Assembly: GCA_028386065.3 (NCBI GenBank)
Contig: JAKUCV010006861.1
Location: 3,570-67,569, forward strand
Source: Turnera subulata
Taxonomy: Eukaryota > Streptophyta > Magnoliopsida > Malpighiales > Passifloraceae
Reading direction: 5' to 3'
DNA: 64,000 bases
The notes beneath the pieces were generated by a model, which saw nothing but the letters and a program-made list of their open reading frames with translations, was not told the origin of the DNA and did no database searches. Shown here piece after piece: positions 36,701 to 48,928 of this stretch. Position 1 is the stretch's first letter, and every line of letters starts with the position of its first letter. The position numbers and the translations under genes were made by a program.

Positions 36701-37206
36701 GATCGAGGTGGTTAAGCAGTGCATGAGGGCTGCACAGGACTGGCAAAAGAGTTTTGCCGATAAGCATCGTCGAGAGATGGAGTACAGTGTAGGTGATAGA
36801 GTTTTAAAACCGTGTTGCTCCCTGGAGAGGTGTTATCCGGTTTGGGAGGAAGGGCAAGTTGAGCCCTCGTTATATTGGTCCTTATGAGATCGTGGAGCGG
36901 ATTGGTCTGCTGGCCTACAGGTTGGCTTTACCGGAGGAGCTGTCGCGCATACATGATGTATTTCATGTTTCGATGCTGAGGCGTTATCGGTCTGATCCTA
37001 GTCATGTTGTATCCTCGACAGAGGTGGAGGTTTCTAAGGATTTGACATATGTGGAGGAGCCAGTTGAGACTCTAGCTCGGGAGGAGCGACAGTTGAGGAG
37101 TCGAGTTATTCCGATGGTTCGGGTTAGATGGAGCCGTCATTCTCCGAATGAGGCTACTTGGGAGGTTGAGTCCCATAAGCGGGAGCAGTATCCCCATTTG
37201 TTTTGA
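33730..37206 (+). pseudogene. pol of element G: protease, RT, RNase H, integrase, chromodomain-like tail
   Basis: Domain order is typical of Ty3 chromoviruses. Protease has [12 protein letters not shown] (Pro in place of Ser of the DSG triad). RT has [11 protein letters not shown] and the FIDDILVYS catalytic box. RNase H has [16 protein letters not shown] and FTDHKSLKY. Integrase has the H-H-C-C finger ([11 protein letters not shown] to CMTCQQVK) and the D-D-E core ([24 protein letters not shown]). The tail ends VRWSRHSPNEATWEVE and YPHLF, resembling the Tekay-type chromodomain end. An open frame of 771 codons (33835-36150) stops at a TGA where relatives have Trp in KWEHI; integrase continues to 36681, then shifts frame, and the tail is open at 36859-37206. 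Confidence 0.93.
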
Positions 37207-37229
37207 TGTTTCTTATCTTGTAATTTCGA

Positions 37230-37258
37230 GGACGAAATTTCCTTAAGTGGGGCAGAAC
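37230..37258 (+). other. Polypurine tract region of element G
   Basis: CGAGGACGAAATTTCCTTAA followed by GTGGGGCAGAAC lies directly before the 3' LTR at 37259. The same block precedes the LTR of D and, inverted, that of C. Confidence 0.75.
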
Positions 37259-39434
37259 TGTAACGCCCCGGATTTTCATAATTTGATTTTCGGAATTTTC
37301 GGAATTTATTCCAATTTTGCCCTTGAGGTATTTTCGAGTTTTAGTCGAAGAAATAAATTACTATTCCTTAGAAATGTTAATTCTAAGTTGGTAATGTCCA
37401 TGGTTCGGGTCTCGTGGGGAACGAATTCGAGATCGGGGTGAAACGCGAAGTTTAAAGTGGTTTCTATTGAAACGACGCCGTTTTGGTTAAAAAAAAAAAG
37501 AGATGAAGGCGCGTTGACCAGGCAGGGGTTGACCGCGCCTAAGCGGACGATGGGTCGTCCACTAGGGCGGCCAACCCTAGCCCGATCCCTTTTCTTTTTC
37601 TTTTTCTTCTCTTCTTCTCTTTTCTTTTTCTTTCTCTTCCTCCTCGCCGCTGCTTCTACCTCCCTTCCTTCTTCCTTCTCTCTCTCTCTCTTCCCCTCAT
37701 CTTCCTCTCCCTCACCCTCGGTCATCCCTCCGTTCCCTCCTCTCCTCCCTTCCGTCTTCACGCCACCTCTTCCTCTTCATTTCCCCTCCTCTACGCCGCG
37801 ACCACGGCCACCGTGGGTTGCAGAGGAACCTGGAGCTAACTCGGGTCGCCGCCGTCGTTGCTTGGGTCGGGTAAGCTTCCGACCACCCTTCTCCTCTCTT
37901 CCTTTATTTCATTCTTTGGTGGGTTGTGATTGTTACCCTCGTTTTTGTGGCTAATCCAATTTGGGGTTTTGTGTTGGTGGTTTGTTATGGGTGTTGTGGT
38001 GGCCGGACGGGCAGGTCTGTGTGGGTGTTGTGGCGTTTGTGTTGTTGTTGTTGTGTTGGGTGTTCGTTGGCTGATGATGGGGTTGTGTGGTGACGCGTTT
38101 TGGCCGACGATGCTTGCTGGTTTTGGTGGTTGATTATTCCGGCAGCAGGTTTCTGGGCTCGGGTTATTGAACTGCGAGACCCGTGGCTGTGGGTTCGCTG
38201 CTGCTGTGCACGGATCCATCTCCGATAAGGCCTAGTTCCCTTCCTCTTTAAATTTCAGTAATGGTTCTGTGTAAGGTGGTGCTTGATGCGTTTGTTGCGT
38301 GTTGAATGGTGGCAGAATCATTGGAGGGGTGCTTCTGCAGTTTTTGGTGAATTTCGGCGAGGTTCACCGAAATCCGGCGAGGCTCGGGAATTTTCCGGCG
38401 AGGCTCGAGAATATTCGGGCGAAGGCTCGGGTTTTTATTCCGGCATTTAACGGTATACTTGATGTATAATTTGTACATTCATGGCATGTAATATTTAATG
38501 TAGGAGTAATTGTTGTATCGGAAAATAATGGATGTTTAGTGGAACACCGGGTGCGGGGTTGTGAGTGTGTGTAACCGGGAGTTTGCCGACACGGGTAGAA
38601 CCATAGGCCGGAATACTTTGACTCGGGTAAAACCCTTAAGTGGAAATTTGACCGAATCGGGCCTAGGTCCGATAATGTGATTTTTGTAATTGGGTTTGAT
38701 AACAATTGGATTAGGGATGGGCTTTAGGCCCGAGAATCGTAAAGAACATAATGAGTGGGCCATAGGCCCGGGAGCTACTTTTGGACTTAGTTGGGCTTAA
38801 GCCCGGTGAACCTTAGGTCCCAAAACTCGGAGTTTAGGTGAGAGAACATCTTGTCGGGTTTAGACCCGGGAATTTCAAAATTGGTTAACTAGTGACGGGT
38901 TTAACTCAGTTGTGCATTATAGTTACATGCATGCACGTTTTTATTGCAGTTGTTTGTAATTTGTTGTGTGTGCCGGTATTCAGGCACGGGTAATACCTCG
39001 GGAGCTGGAGGATCTGTTTTGGGGAAAGCTCCGCAGGACAATCGTCGTTGAGGTGACTTTATACGTCTTTTTATGTCTGTATGCATGAGCTTGTTGGATT
39101 GGTCTGTTTGAGTTGCATGCTTGTTTGCTAACATGCTGCGATCCGTATTGTGTGCCTATGTCTTACTGTTTGCTTTTGAGCATGAAATGTTGGATTGTTA
39201 TGGTGATAACGTGTGGTGTGATTTTGGGTAATTTGTGTGATGTGTTGTGGGTCGGAGACCCGGATATTTGACTGAGATGAGAATACACACAACCCTGTTA
39301 AATCACGATTCTTGGCACAAATAAACTCATAACTTGTGAATAAAGATAATGTACAGTGGAAGATAGGCTACTGTGTGCTGATGACCGGTTGGTTCGAGCG
39401 GGAAGTGATACCCCTCGGGTTTGCATGTGGGAAA
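37259..39434 (+). repeat. 3' LTR of element G, truncated
   Basis: Matches 29436 to about 31590 of the 5' LTR with scattered differences. It breaks off at GGGTTTGCATGTGGGA and is followed at once by Athila sequence. The U5 end is missing. Confidence 0.85.
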
Positions 39435-42156
39435 CTAGTGATGCAGAAAAGAGAGCAACCGAAGGAGATATGGCCTGAAGTCAAAGCTTATGAACCACCA
39501 GTTCCATTCCCCCAGCGACTTCAGCAGGGCAAAAATGATGAACAATTCGGGAGATTTCTAGAACATTTAATGAAATTGCATATTAATATTCCATTTACTG
39601 AAGTAATTTTTCAAAGGCCTGCTTATGCTAAATTTCTCAAGAAAATTCTTTCCAGGAAAAGGAAGCTAGAAGAATACGAGATAGTGGCTTTGACGGAGGA
39701 GTGTAGCGCCATCCTGCAGAACAAGCTGCAGCCGAAACTGAAGGACCCTGGAAGCTTCTCTATTCCTTGCAATATTGGTTCTATGTGCATTGAGCGAGCT
39801 CTATGTGATTTGGGAGCCAGTGTTAGTCTTATTCCAAAGCGAATTGCTGAGAAGCTAGATATTGGAGATATGAAGCCGACCACCATCTCTCTTTAACTTG
39901 CGGATAGATCTATGAAATATCCAGTGGGGATATTGGAGGATATTCAAATCAAGGTTGGGAAGTTCTTTGTACCAGTCGATTTTGTGGTGTTCGACATGGA
40001 GACTGATTTTTCAAATGCCGATTATTCTTGGGAGGCCGGTCTTAGCTACTGCTGGAGCTCAAATTGATGTTCGTGTTGGAAAATTTACTCTAAGGATTGG
40101 GAGTGCAAAGATCGAATTCAATCTCTTCCCTGCTATTGAAGGACCACTTGAAGAAGACAGTTGTTTCCGAGTTGATTTTATTGATGATGCTGTAAAGGAA
40201 GAGAGCAAAGTAGCAAGTAGTGATGATCCACTCTTGAATTTCTTGGTGACGAGTGGCACTACTGATGATGACGATTTGGAGATTGCGAAAAGTGCAAAAA
40301 TTTTGCAATCCATGCCACCATTGGAAGTGACCAAAGACAAGAGCTATGAGTTGATTTGAGAAGAAAATTAAGAAGAGATTCGGAGTGCGCCAAAGGTTGA
40401 GCTGAAACCTTTACCATCTAAGCTAGGGTATGCATTCTTAGGTCCCGACTCCACATATCCTGTTATTATGAATAGCGAGTTGAGTAAAGTAGAGGAGGAG
40501 ATGTTACTTGATGTGCGTAGGAAGCATAGAAAAGCTATTGGATATTCTGTTTAGGATTTGAAAGGAATTAGTCCTACATTCTGCATGCATCGGATTTTGC
40601 ATGAGGAAGGCAGCAAACCGAGCATTGAAAGTCAAAGGTGGCTTATTGAGAATATGAAGGAATTTGTGAAAAAGGATATTCTTAAGATTCTTGATGTAGG
40701 GATTATATATCCGATTTCTGACAGTGAATGGGTAGCCCCAGTTCATGTGGTACCGAAGAAATGAGGAATGACAGTGGTCGAAAACAAAGATGACGAATTG
40801 ATTCCTACGAGGACTGTTATAGGATGGAGAATGTGTATTGATTGTAGGAAGCTGAACAGTGCCACACACAAGGATCACTTTTCACGGTCGTTTATTGATG
40901 AAATGCTTGAGAGACTGGCTAAGCACTCTTATTATTGCTATTTGCACGGATATTCGGGATCCTTTCAGATACCTATTCACCCGAATGATCAAGAGAAGAC
41001 AGCGTTCACTTGTCCGTATGGAACTTTTGCTTATCGACGGATGCCTTTAGGGCTGTGTAACACACCAACCACTTTTTTTAGATGCATGATGCCGATTTTC
41101 TCTGGCTACATAGAGAAGATTATGGAGGTTTTCATAGATGACTTTTCCGTATACGAAAAAACATTTGAGGATTGTTTATCTAACCTATCAAAGGTACTTG
41201 CAAGATGTGAGGAGACTAATTTGGTTCTTAATTGGGAAAAATGCCATTTTATGGTACAAGAAGGAATTGTTCTTGGACACTTAGTTTCCGAACATGGGAT
41301 TGAAGTAGACAAAGCCAAGATAGATGTGATAGAGACCATACCTCCACCGAATTCTGTCAAGGCGATTCGGAGTTTTCTTGGACATGCTGGATTTTACAGA
41401 AGATTCATTAAGGATTTCTCAAAGGTATGCAAACCTCTCACCAATCTATTGAATAAAGATGTGCCTTTCGTATTTGACGAACACTGTATGGAAGCATTCA
41501 ACAAGCTCAAGAAGGAGCTGATTCGGCACCCATCATTCAACCCCCTGCTTATTCACTTCCGTTCGGGATAATATGTGATGCAAGCGACTATGCTGTAGGC
41601 GCAATCTTAGGACAACGCCAAGATGGGAAGATTCACGCCATACATTATGCAAGCAAGACTCTCGATGATGCTCAAGTTAATTATGCAACTACGGAGAAGG
41701 AGTTATTAGCTGTTGTATTCGCAATTGACAAGTTCATGAGTTACCTTTTGGGTTCCAAGGTAATTGTTCACACGGACTATGCTGCATTGAAGTATTTGCT
41801 CCAGAAGAAGGATGCAAAACCAAGACTTCTTCGATGGATTCTTATGTTGCAAGAATTCGACCTAGAGACCAAGGACAAGAAATGGACGAAGAATTTAGTT
41901 GCTGATCATTTATCAAGATTGCAATTGGAGAAAGACGAGAAGTAAGAAGAGGAGAAGCCGATCAATGATGCACTACCGGATGATTACCTCGCCATGGTCA
42001 ATGCGATTTCCACAAAGAAACATCCTTGGTTTGTCGAGTTCATTGATTATCTATACCGCATGGGATACATTACAGAAGATGAGAGCAATTATGATCATGT
42101 CTAGTGTCAAGACGATTTTCATAGGAGGCGATTCACGCCAACCAATGCACCCAAGG
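39435..42156 (+). pseudogene. Athila-type protease, RT and RNase H of element F
   Basis: Begins in the region before protease (QKREQPKEIWPEVKAYEP, FGRFLEHLMKLHINIPF), then protease with ALCDLGASVSLIPK (DLGAS at the active site), IILGRPVLATAGAQIDV after a frameshift, and RT with WRMCIDCRKLN, GSFQIPIHPNDQEKTAF, FIDDFSVY and FLGHAGFYRRFIKDFS. RNase H follows ([43 protein letters not shown]). At least six stops or shifts are visible (39894, 40357, 40552, 40762, 41571, 41943). The integrase is missing: the frame reaches HPWFVEFIDYL, is cut at 42156 by element H, and no integrase core is seen after it. The last five bases (42152-42156, CAAGG) are the left target duplication of H. Confidence 0.85.
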
Positions 42157-42352
42157 TGAAACACCCGTGTCCCAATTTAACAATAAAATACCAAAACTCA
42201 AGGAAATTACCAAAATGCCCTTGAAAACCCGGGACACGAAAACCAATATCAAAATATCCAATATGCTCAATAAAACGAGATGTCAAGAAGTACATAATAA
42301 TCCGGCTTAGCAAGCCTCAACTCAAACCCGGCATCCTGCCGAAACATCATCA

Positions 42353-42472
42353 ATAATTATTCTCTGGTGCATTATTGTTTCCCTGACCATCGGGAATCTG
42401 CATCACCGACACATTGTCGGAGACATGAGTACCGGCATCATCCTCAGCATTGTGCTGTCCCTCGTGATCCAT
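42353..42472 (-). pseudogene. 5' end of gag in element H
   Basis: Reads MDHEGQHNAEDD, HVSDNVSVMQIP and GQGNNNAPENN, matching the start of gag in G (32565). It ends at the deletion junction. Confidence 0.85.
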
Positions 42473-43434
42473 ATCGACGCCTATATGAATGCAAATGAGT
42501 CAAACAAAATCCTTTAAGTCATAAATCCGGAAACAGGCTTAAACACAGAAAACACGTTGAAAACAAAGTTTAAGACACTTTTTGAAAACCAAGGATCTAA
42601 AGCCTGCTCCGCTACCAAGCTGAAACACCCGTGTCCCAATTTAACAATAAAATACCAAAACTCAAGGAAATTACCAAAATGCCCTTGAAAACCCGGGACA
42701 CGAAAACCAATATGAAAATATCCAATATGCTCAATAAAACGAGATGTCAAGAAGTACATAATAATCCGGCTTAGCAAGCCTCAACTCAAACCCGGCATCC
42801 TGCCGAAACATCATCAATAGTAAATCCCGGCAATCAGCCGATAAAATAGTCCAAATCAAAAGTGACATCTCAATATAAATCCAATGCAGCGGAAGGAATA
42901 AATGGAATAAAAATATGTGGAACAATATAGTATGCATGCCGACACTATGGATCCAACCGGGAGAACAAGCACGGCTACCTGCTGGGATGTCCACGTCCGT
43001 ACTCCGGAAAAAGAAGGAGGTGACTGCACGCTATCTAAAGTCTGAAAAACAACGTTGGCGATTATGTGAGTCGCCTACTCAGTGAGCAATATATATCTAA
43101 TTATGAGAGTGTGCAGATCAGGTCCGAAAGGAAAGCAGAGTAACAAGACTTGCATGCAACATACAACAATCAGTACTAACATGCCAACACAATCAAGCAT
43201 ACAGTTTATTTTTTCTTCATCTGTTGTGTTATAAGTTTTCTTATTACTTTTTATTATTCAGGGCCCCCTACTGTGTGCGTCGAGCTCGGTCCCGTCTCAT
43301 GAGACAACCAGGCACGAAGCCCAAATAAACCAGGCACGAAGCCCATATAAACCAGGCACGAAGCCCAACATAACCATAGAGAGAGAGAGAGAGACAGAGA
43401 GAAAGAGGGAGGTAGAAAGGGGGAGGTAGAAGGA

Positions 43435-43659
43435 NNNNNNNNNNNNNNNNNNNNNNNNNNNNNNNNNNNNNNNNNNNNNNNNNNNNNNNNNNNNNNNNNN
43501 NNNNNNNNNNNNNNNNNNNNNNNNNNNNNNNNNNNNNNNNNNNNNNNNNNNNNNNNNNNNNNNNNNNNNNNNNNNNNNNNNNNNNNNNNNNNNNNNNNNN
43601 NNNNNNNNNNNNNNNNNNNNNNNNNNNNNNNNNNNNNNNNNNNNNNNNNNNNNNNNNNN
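43435..43659. other. Assembly gap of 225 N within the LTR of H
   Basis: By comparison with the LTR of G (about 31125 to 31650) roughly 500 bp should lie here, so the stated gap size is too small. Three X-filled frames across it are artefacts. Confidence 0.8.
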
Positions 43660-43699
43660 CACACAACAAATTACAAAACAATAATCACAACTGTGCATG

Positions 43700-44060
43700 C
43701 ATGTACCTATATGCTCAACTGAGTTAAACCCGTCCCAAGTTAGTCGACTATGTAATTCCCGGGTCTAAACCCGACTTAATGTTCTCTTCACCAAACTCCG
43801 AGTAACGGGACCTAAGGTTCACCGGGCTTAAGCCCAACTAAGTCCAAAAGTATTTCCCGGGCCTATGGCCCACTCTTTATATCGTTTATGAATTCCCGGC
43901 CTAAGTCCAATCTAAGCCCAATATTAATTTCCCGGGCCTAAAGCCCACTTCCTTAAGTCCTTATTAATCAATTATAGGTTTGGGCTCGAAGCCCGTTTCT
44001 CAAGTCCAATGGTTAATCCGATGTCCAAAGATTCCCGGCCTAAGGTTCTACCCGTGTCGG
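43700..44060. repeat. Site II palindrome cluster in the LTR of H
   Basis: Repeated GGGCTTAAGCCCA, GGGCCTATGGCCCA and GGGCCTAAAGCCCA palindromes at the same LTR position as in the other copies; CGGAAAATTCCCGAGCCTCG-type short repeats follow near 44210-44275. Confidence 0.7.
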
Positions 44061-45422
44061 TATTTACCGGCCTAAGGTTCTACCCGTCTCGGTTTCCACT
44101 AAACATAATTAAATACAAATCCCAATTCCGAATTAGTACATGCCGTGAATGAATACAAATTACACATTAAGGTATACCGTTAAGTGCCGAAATAACGACC
44201 CGAGCCTTCGTCGGAAAATTCCCGAGCCTCGCCGGAAAATTCCCGAGCCTCGCCGGAAAATTCCCGAGCCTTCGCTGGATTCCAGTGACCTCGCCGGAAC
44301 TCCACCAACAACCACAAGAAACCTGCCATAAACCGTAAATAGCACCCAAACCGTATTTACTCAACCAACCATTCGTGCAATCAAACAATACCCACTGATC
44401 CCAATCGGTTCAAGGAAAAGAAAACCAATTGAGGAAGGAATCCTACCCGGAAAAATCACTGTCCGAAACCAAAGCTTTGAACCCCTCTGCCCGGAAACAC
44501 AACCACACACGAACACCTGCCGGATCCGTCCCCAACACCAACCACAAACAGCCACAATGAAAAAAAAACCATTACACGAAGAACCCAATTAGAAATAGAG
44601 ACGACCCGAGCAGGCCCCTCATCGCCGGAAAAGAAAAGGAAGAACGAGGGAACAAAAGGGAGCGACGGCTTACCAAAAATCCGAGAGGGCGGCGGCGGCG
44701 GCGGTTCGTCAACCTGCTGTCCACACCGTCGCACACCGCTCCGGGACCACCTCGTGACGCCTCCTTCCTCCTCGACCCGGCGGCAGCGACCCGAAGCAAA
44801 GGGACGCCCGGCGTGCAGGCGACTAGGGGACGAAGAGAAAGAGGGAAAACGGGAGAGGGGAGAAAGACGGGAGATGAAGAAGAGAGGGAGAGAGAGCACG
44901 AAGGAGGAGGAAGAGAAGAGGGAGAGAGAGGGAGAGAGAAGAGAAAAGGGAGAGAGAGCGAAGGAGGAAGGAGAGGAGGTTTGGGGTATGCGGCGGCGGC
45001 TAATGGAGGTTGAAGAAGAAGAGAGAAAGAAGAAAAACAATAAGAAAGAAGGAGAAAAGAAGAGGGGAGGGCCGGCTAGGGTTGGCTGTGCCTAGTGGAC
45101 GACATGTCGTTCCACTAGGCGCGGTCAACCCCTGGTCAACGCGTTTTGTTGTTGTTTTTTTTTTCTTTTTTTTTTTGTGTAAAGCCAAAACGACGTAGTT
45201 TCAATGAAACTACCACAAAACTTAATTTTCAACCCCGATCTCGAATCCGTTTTCAACGGGGCCAGAACCATGAACAATACCAATTTGAAATTGCCTTTTC
45301 CAAGGCATAGTAATATATTTCCTCGACCAAAACTCGAAAATACCACAAGGGCAAAATTGGAATAAAAATTCCGAAAATTCCGAGAAAACTCAAATTACGA
45401 AAATCCGGGGCGTTACACAAGG

Positions 45423-45936
45423 AGTCCCCAGCCGCTCCAAGGCATGCCGAAGGCGCGCCCATCAGCACCAAACGCATGCCAAAACCCAAGAGCAAGGAGG
45501 CCAAGGCGTACCGACTTGGAATTTTTTTTTTTGGCAGCCCCTTTTGCAATTCTTTTTTAGTTAATCCTAGACCCACTAAAAATATATATAGGTTAGTATT
45601 CCTTTAGTTTTTAGGATTAGAATTTAGTTTATTTTATTTTATTTTGTTTAGGAATTTTCTAATTCTTAGAGAAATAGGATTCCTAGTACACACCCACTTT
45701 GACTACTAGTTTGAGGAGGATTCCTAGCACCCATAGGAGACCAAAGTCGGCACCTACACCCCTTTTTCTACTGCCTCTAGAGCCTATAAATACACACCCA
45801 TACCCTTTAGGTTTTCTTTGATTTTTCTTTTTCGTCTCCTTCTCCCTTTATCCTTAGTTCAAGATTACTTTTCCCAAGAACACCCCTAGGAAGACAAACA
45901 CCAACCCTTGCCGACCCAACTTCACCATCACCAACC
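45423..45936 (+). other. Athila element F, spacer before the ORF-1 gene, with TATA box
   Basis: After the right target duplication of H the Athila sequence continues. The Pro/Ala-coding DNA near 45423-45540 has no clear domain. A TATAAATA motif at 45785-45792 stands about 150 bp before the ATG at 45937 and is followed by a pyrimidine-rich leader. Confidence 0.5.
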
Positions 45937-47071
45937 ATGTCCCGCGCTTTATGCCTATGCCTAAGTTTACCGAGTACAATCTGGGATGGATTTCTGAAGA
46001 GAATCGCGCTAGGTTTCACATCCTGATTAGGAGGCCTCTGATTCCTACGAGGTACATCGATTTTGAGGTGGCTGAATCTTACAATCTTGAGGAGCCGATT
46101 GGCAAGTATCTTGCCAACCCTGGACTAGTCGATTTTTGCAAGATTAGGGAGTCGTCATACGAGGAACATACTTATGAGTTCCTTGCTACTTTTGGGTATG
46201 ACGTGGATCTCAAGGACATTCATGATCCTGGCTATGTCAAGTTTAGGCTTGCATGAAAAGATTATGAGATGAGCTTAATTGATTTCAACAAGATTTCTGG
46301 TTTTGATGCCGAAGGATGGCGAGTTCCCAGCTGTAGCTTTAATGGAAGAGTCATGATGGACACAATTTGCAATGATTCATACATTCCTGGCTCTGGCTTG
46401 GCTAGTGACATATGCACATGAGGTATTTACACAGAGTTTTGGCGCACTCTTTCTTTGGAAGAACCAAAGATGCACACAAGGTGCAATGTGATGAGCTTTT
46501 TGTACTCTTTTCCATGGTACACCGGTACAAACTCAATGGAGGACTCTGGTTGCTGCAGAATTTTACTCATATTTGCAAAGTAGAAGGCATGATAGCATGT
46601 GGAGGGCTGATCACTCATATTGCAAAATTCTTAGGAATTAACCTAGAGCCATACACTTTAACCCCTTCTGACCCCGCGATTGAGACTGTGCATAAGTATG
46701 TAGCTGAAGCAATGAACCTAGACCTCCATGAACCCATTGATCCATATCCTTTTAGTGATGAAGAAGAGGTTGATGGGGAATGCTTTTGTGTTAGCACACA
46801 GCCGATCCACCGTAAGCCACCATCGTCTACATCACCTGTGGAGTCCAATTCCTCCAACATCTCCGACTTTCTCATGGGATGGGAAGCTCAAGTCGATGGC
46901 ATTGCCAATCTCAACAAGAACACCGGCGAATTACTCTCTCAAATGGAAAAGTTGGTTGACATCGTTGATAAGTAAGGGAGAGTTATGTGTAGCAAATCGG
47001 TTGAACAAGAGAAGACCATCGCACAATTGAGGAAGAAGCGAGAGAACATTGAGAACAAACTTGCCGAGTAG
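45937..47071 (+). pseudogene. ATHILA ORF-1 family gene of element F (position of an env-like gene)
   Basis: The predicted start ATG (45937) is out of frame with the body, which reads PKFTEYNLGWISEENRAR, LIPTRYIDFEVAE and ANPGLVDFCKIRE to a stop at 46254, then continues through a frameshift as MRYLHRVLAHSFFGR, GGLWLLQNFTHICK and GGLITHIAKFLGI, ending with an acidic, Ser-rich tail and a stop at 47069-47071 after another stop at 46973. This is the family I know as the ATHILA ORF-1 protein (PF03078), encoded between pol and the 3' LTR. Its role is not established; an envelope function has been guessed from position only. No membrane helix is seen. Confidence 0.75.
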
Positions 47072-48928
47072 TTTCATGCATCATCATTCTATGTGTTGTG
47101 TTTTTATTGCTTTATGTCTTTACTTTTATAGGATGCAGTAAATGCTAGTCATCCTCGTGGCAATTTAAATATCATGTCAATTGTGTTTAATTTTGGTGTC
47201 ATAAACACCTAGTGGCAATGTAATTTCGATTTCTCTGTCTCTCTTATGGTTGATTCTAACTTTCTCTCTTCCTTGGATTATCTTTTGTTATGTGCTATAC
47301 ATGTTTCAATCTAAGTTTGAGGAGAGTGCCTCTCCTATTTGCCTATCCTTTTATCCTTTGTTTCTTTTCTTTCTTGACCAATGAGGACATTGTCCGATTT
47401 ATGTTTGAGGTGGGGGAACAAATCTCTTTGCAATTTGTTTGTTTTTGTTTTTGTTTGTTTTTAGTGTCAATAAAGAGCATGTTTTTGACTTTAATATATT
47501 GAGTATGCATATCTTTGATTCTAGATACTTAGTAAAAAGCCATTACTTTTTCAAAATTATGTTCAAAATTACGTTTTCAACTTTATTTTTCAAAATTGAT
47601 TTTCAAATTGTTTTCAAACCCATCATTCTATGATCAAAATGATTTTTTTTTATGGATAACCAAGAGAGTTACTTTGAGTTTTTGAATTCTTTTTCTTTTA
47701 CATGAAAGAAGTTTGATTCTTGATTGATCTTGGATTCATGCTTAGCTATGATGAATTCATGCAAGTTCTAGTATTCTTTGCTTAGCATTTTTCGACACCC
47801 TATGCATTATTTATCAAATTTTTGACGTCAACGTATATGTCCTAGAACAAGTTTTCAGAACTTTTCAAAGCGAATTTTTCTTATAGATGCTCAATGAAAG
47901 ATATGATTTAGGCATTATTTGTTTAAACCAACAAGCCAATAAAAAGCCTACCCTTTTTCTCTACCCCTTGTTAACCCCTTTGAGCCAAAATCATAGTAGC
48001 TAATTTTTCTTTCATTATCTATATTTACCCACCTTTAACCCTTTAAAACTTTATGGCTACCATTCTTTTCTTTCATTACCCATACCCTATTTTTCAATGT
48101 TCTTTAAGAGATTTTTGCTCTATATTTTTATCAAGATTTTTCTATGATAAGTGCAATTGTACCGTATCTTTTCACATCCAAGAAGATCTATGCATTGAAA
48201 ATGTCTGCACTTTCAATTGTTTCAAGTATGTTACGGAATGTCAAGCGCAAAAAAATAAAAAACTAAAAACAACAACAAAAGAAAAAAAAATTGGCAAAGT
48301 CGATTTCAAAAAAGAAAATTTTTTTAGAAAAATCCAAAAAAAGAGATGAAATTACGCAATCATGGTTCCTGAAACAAGTTGAATTTCTTTCGATGATCAC
48401 ATGATGGATGTTACTTCAAGACTTGCACTTTGAGAATTCTTTTCAATCTCTTGATGATGCACATTGCAATCTTTTCTTAACTGAATTTTTCAACTTTGAT
48501 ACCCTATATACCTTTTCTTTGATCAACCTTTACCCAAGACCCCACTACAACCCTTTATAAAGTCCTATTGATCTTTTTGTGAGTGTTTATTCATAATAGT
48601 GGTGTTAAGTTTTGGAATTTGCCTATGGAACTAGTTTTAAAAATTTTCATGACGTCACTTCATTCTTGCATGCATATGGGTAGTTGATTTCTGCTAAGTG
48701 ATTTGTGTGAAAGCTTGTGTGGGTAAGTCTGACTATTACATGGATTCATTTTCATGAGATTCTCTACTTTTCTTGGCATACTGATCTTAAATGATTTTCA
48801 TAAGCTCTTGGTGATTATCTTGGAAATCTTGATATGAATTCTTTTTTATTGTGTGATTTGGTGGAGAATTTCAAAACCCTCATCTAGTTTACTTTGTTTT
48901 ATTTACTTGAGGACAAGCAAAGTCTAAG
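47072..48928 (+). other. 3' non-coding region of Athila element F
   Basis: About 1.86 kb of AT-rich DNA without a credible gene. It includes GAGGTGGGGGAAC near 47407 and ACTTGAGGACAAGCAAAG near 48905, phrases typical of the long 3' region and polypurine tracts of Athila/Tat elements. Small Phe/Leu-rich frames (for example 47290-47633 and 48053-48349) are composition effects. Confidence 0.6.

Larger units (their letters stand above)
29436..39434 (+). mobile_element. Element G: near-complete Tekay/Del-type chromovirus
   Basis: Has a 5' LTR (29436-32419), PBS, gag, pol with chromodomain-like tail, polypurine tract and a truncated 3' LTR (37259-39434). It inserted between gag and protease of Athila element F. 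The 3' LTR stops at the equivalent of about 31590 of the 5' copy, so roughly 830 bp and any target duplication are lost. Stops and frameshifts in gag and pol make it non-autonomous now. LTRs are similar enough to suggest a moderately recent insertion. Confidence 0.9.
42157..45417 (-). mobile_element. Element H: deletion derivative of the Tekay-like family with intact target duplication
   Basis: Minus-strand order: 5' LTR (45417 to 42621), PBS (42601-42620), the first 40 or so codons of gag (42472 to about 42353), then the last 196 bp of a 3' LTR (42352 to 42157). CAAGG flanks it at 42152-42156 and 45418-45422. Almost the whole coding region and most of the 3' LTR have been deleted within one insertion. 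The duplicated 196 bp differ at about one base, so the insertion is very young. Confidence 0.88.
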
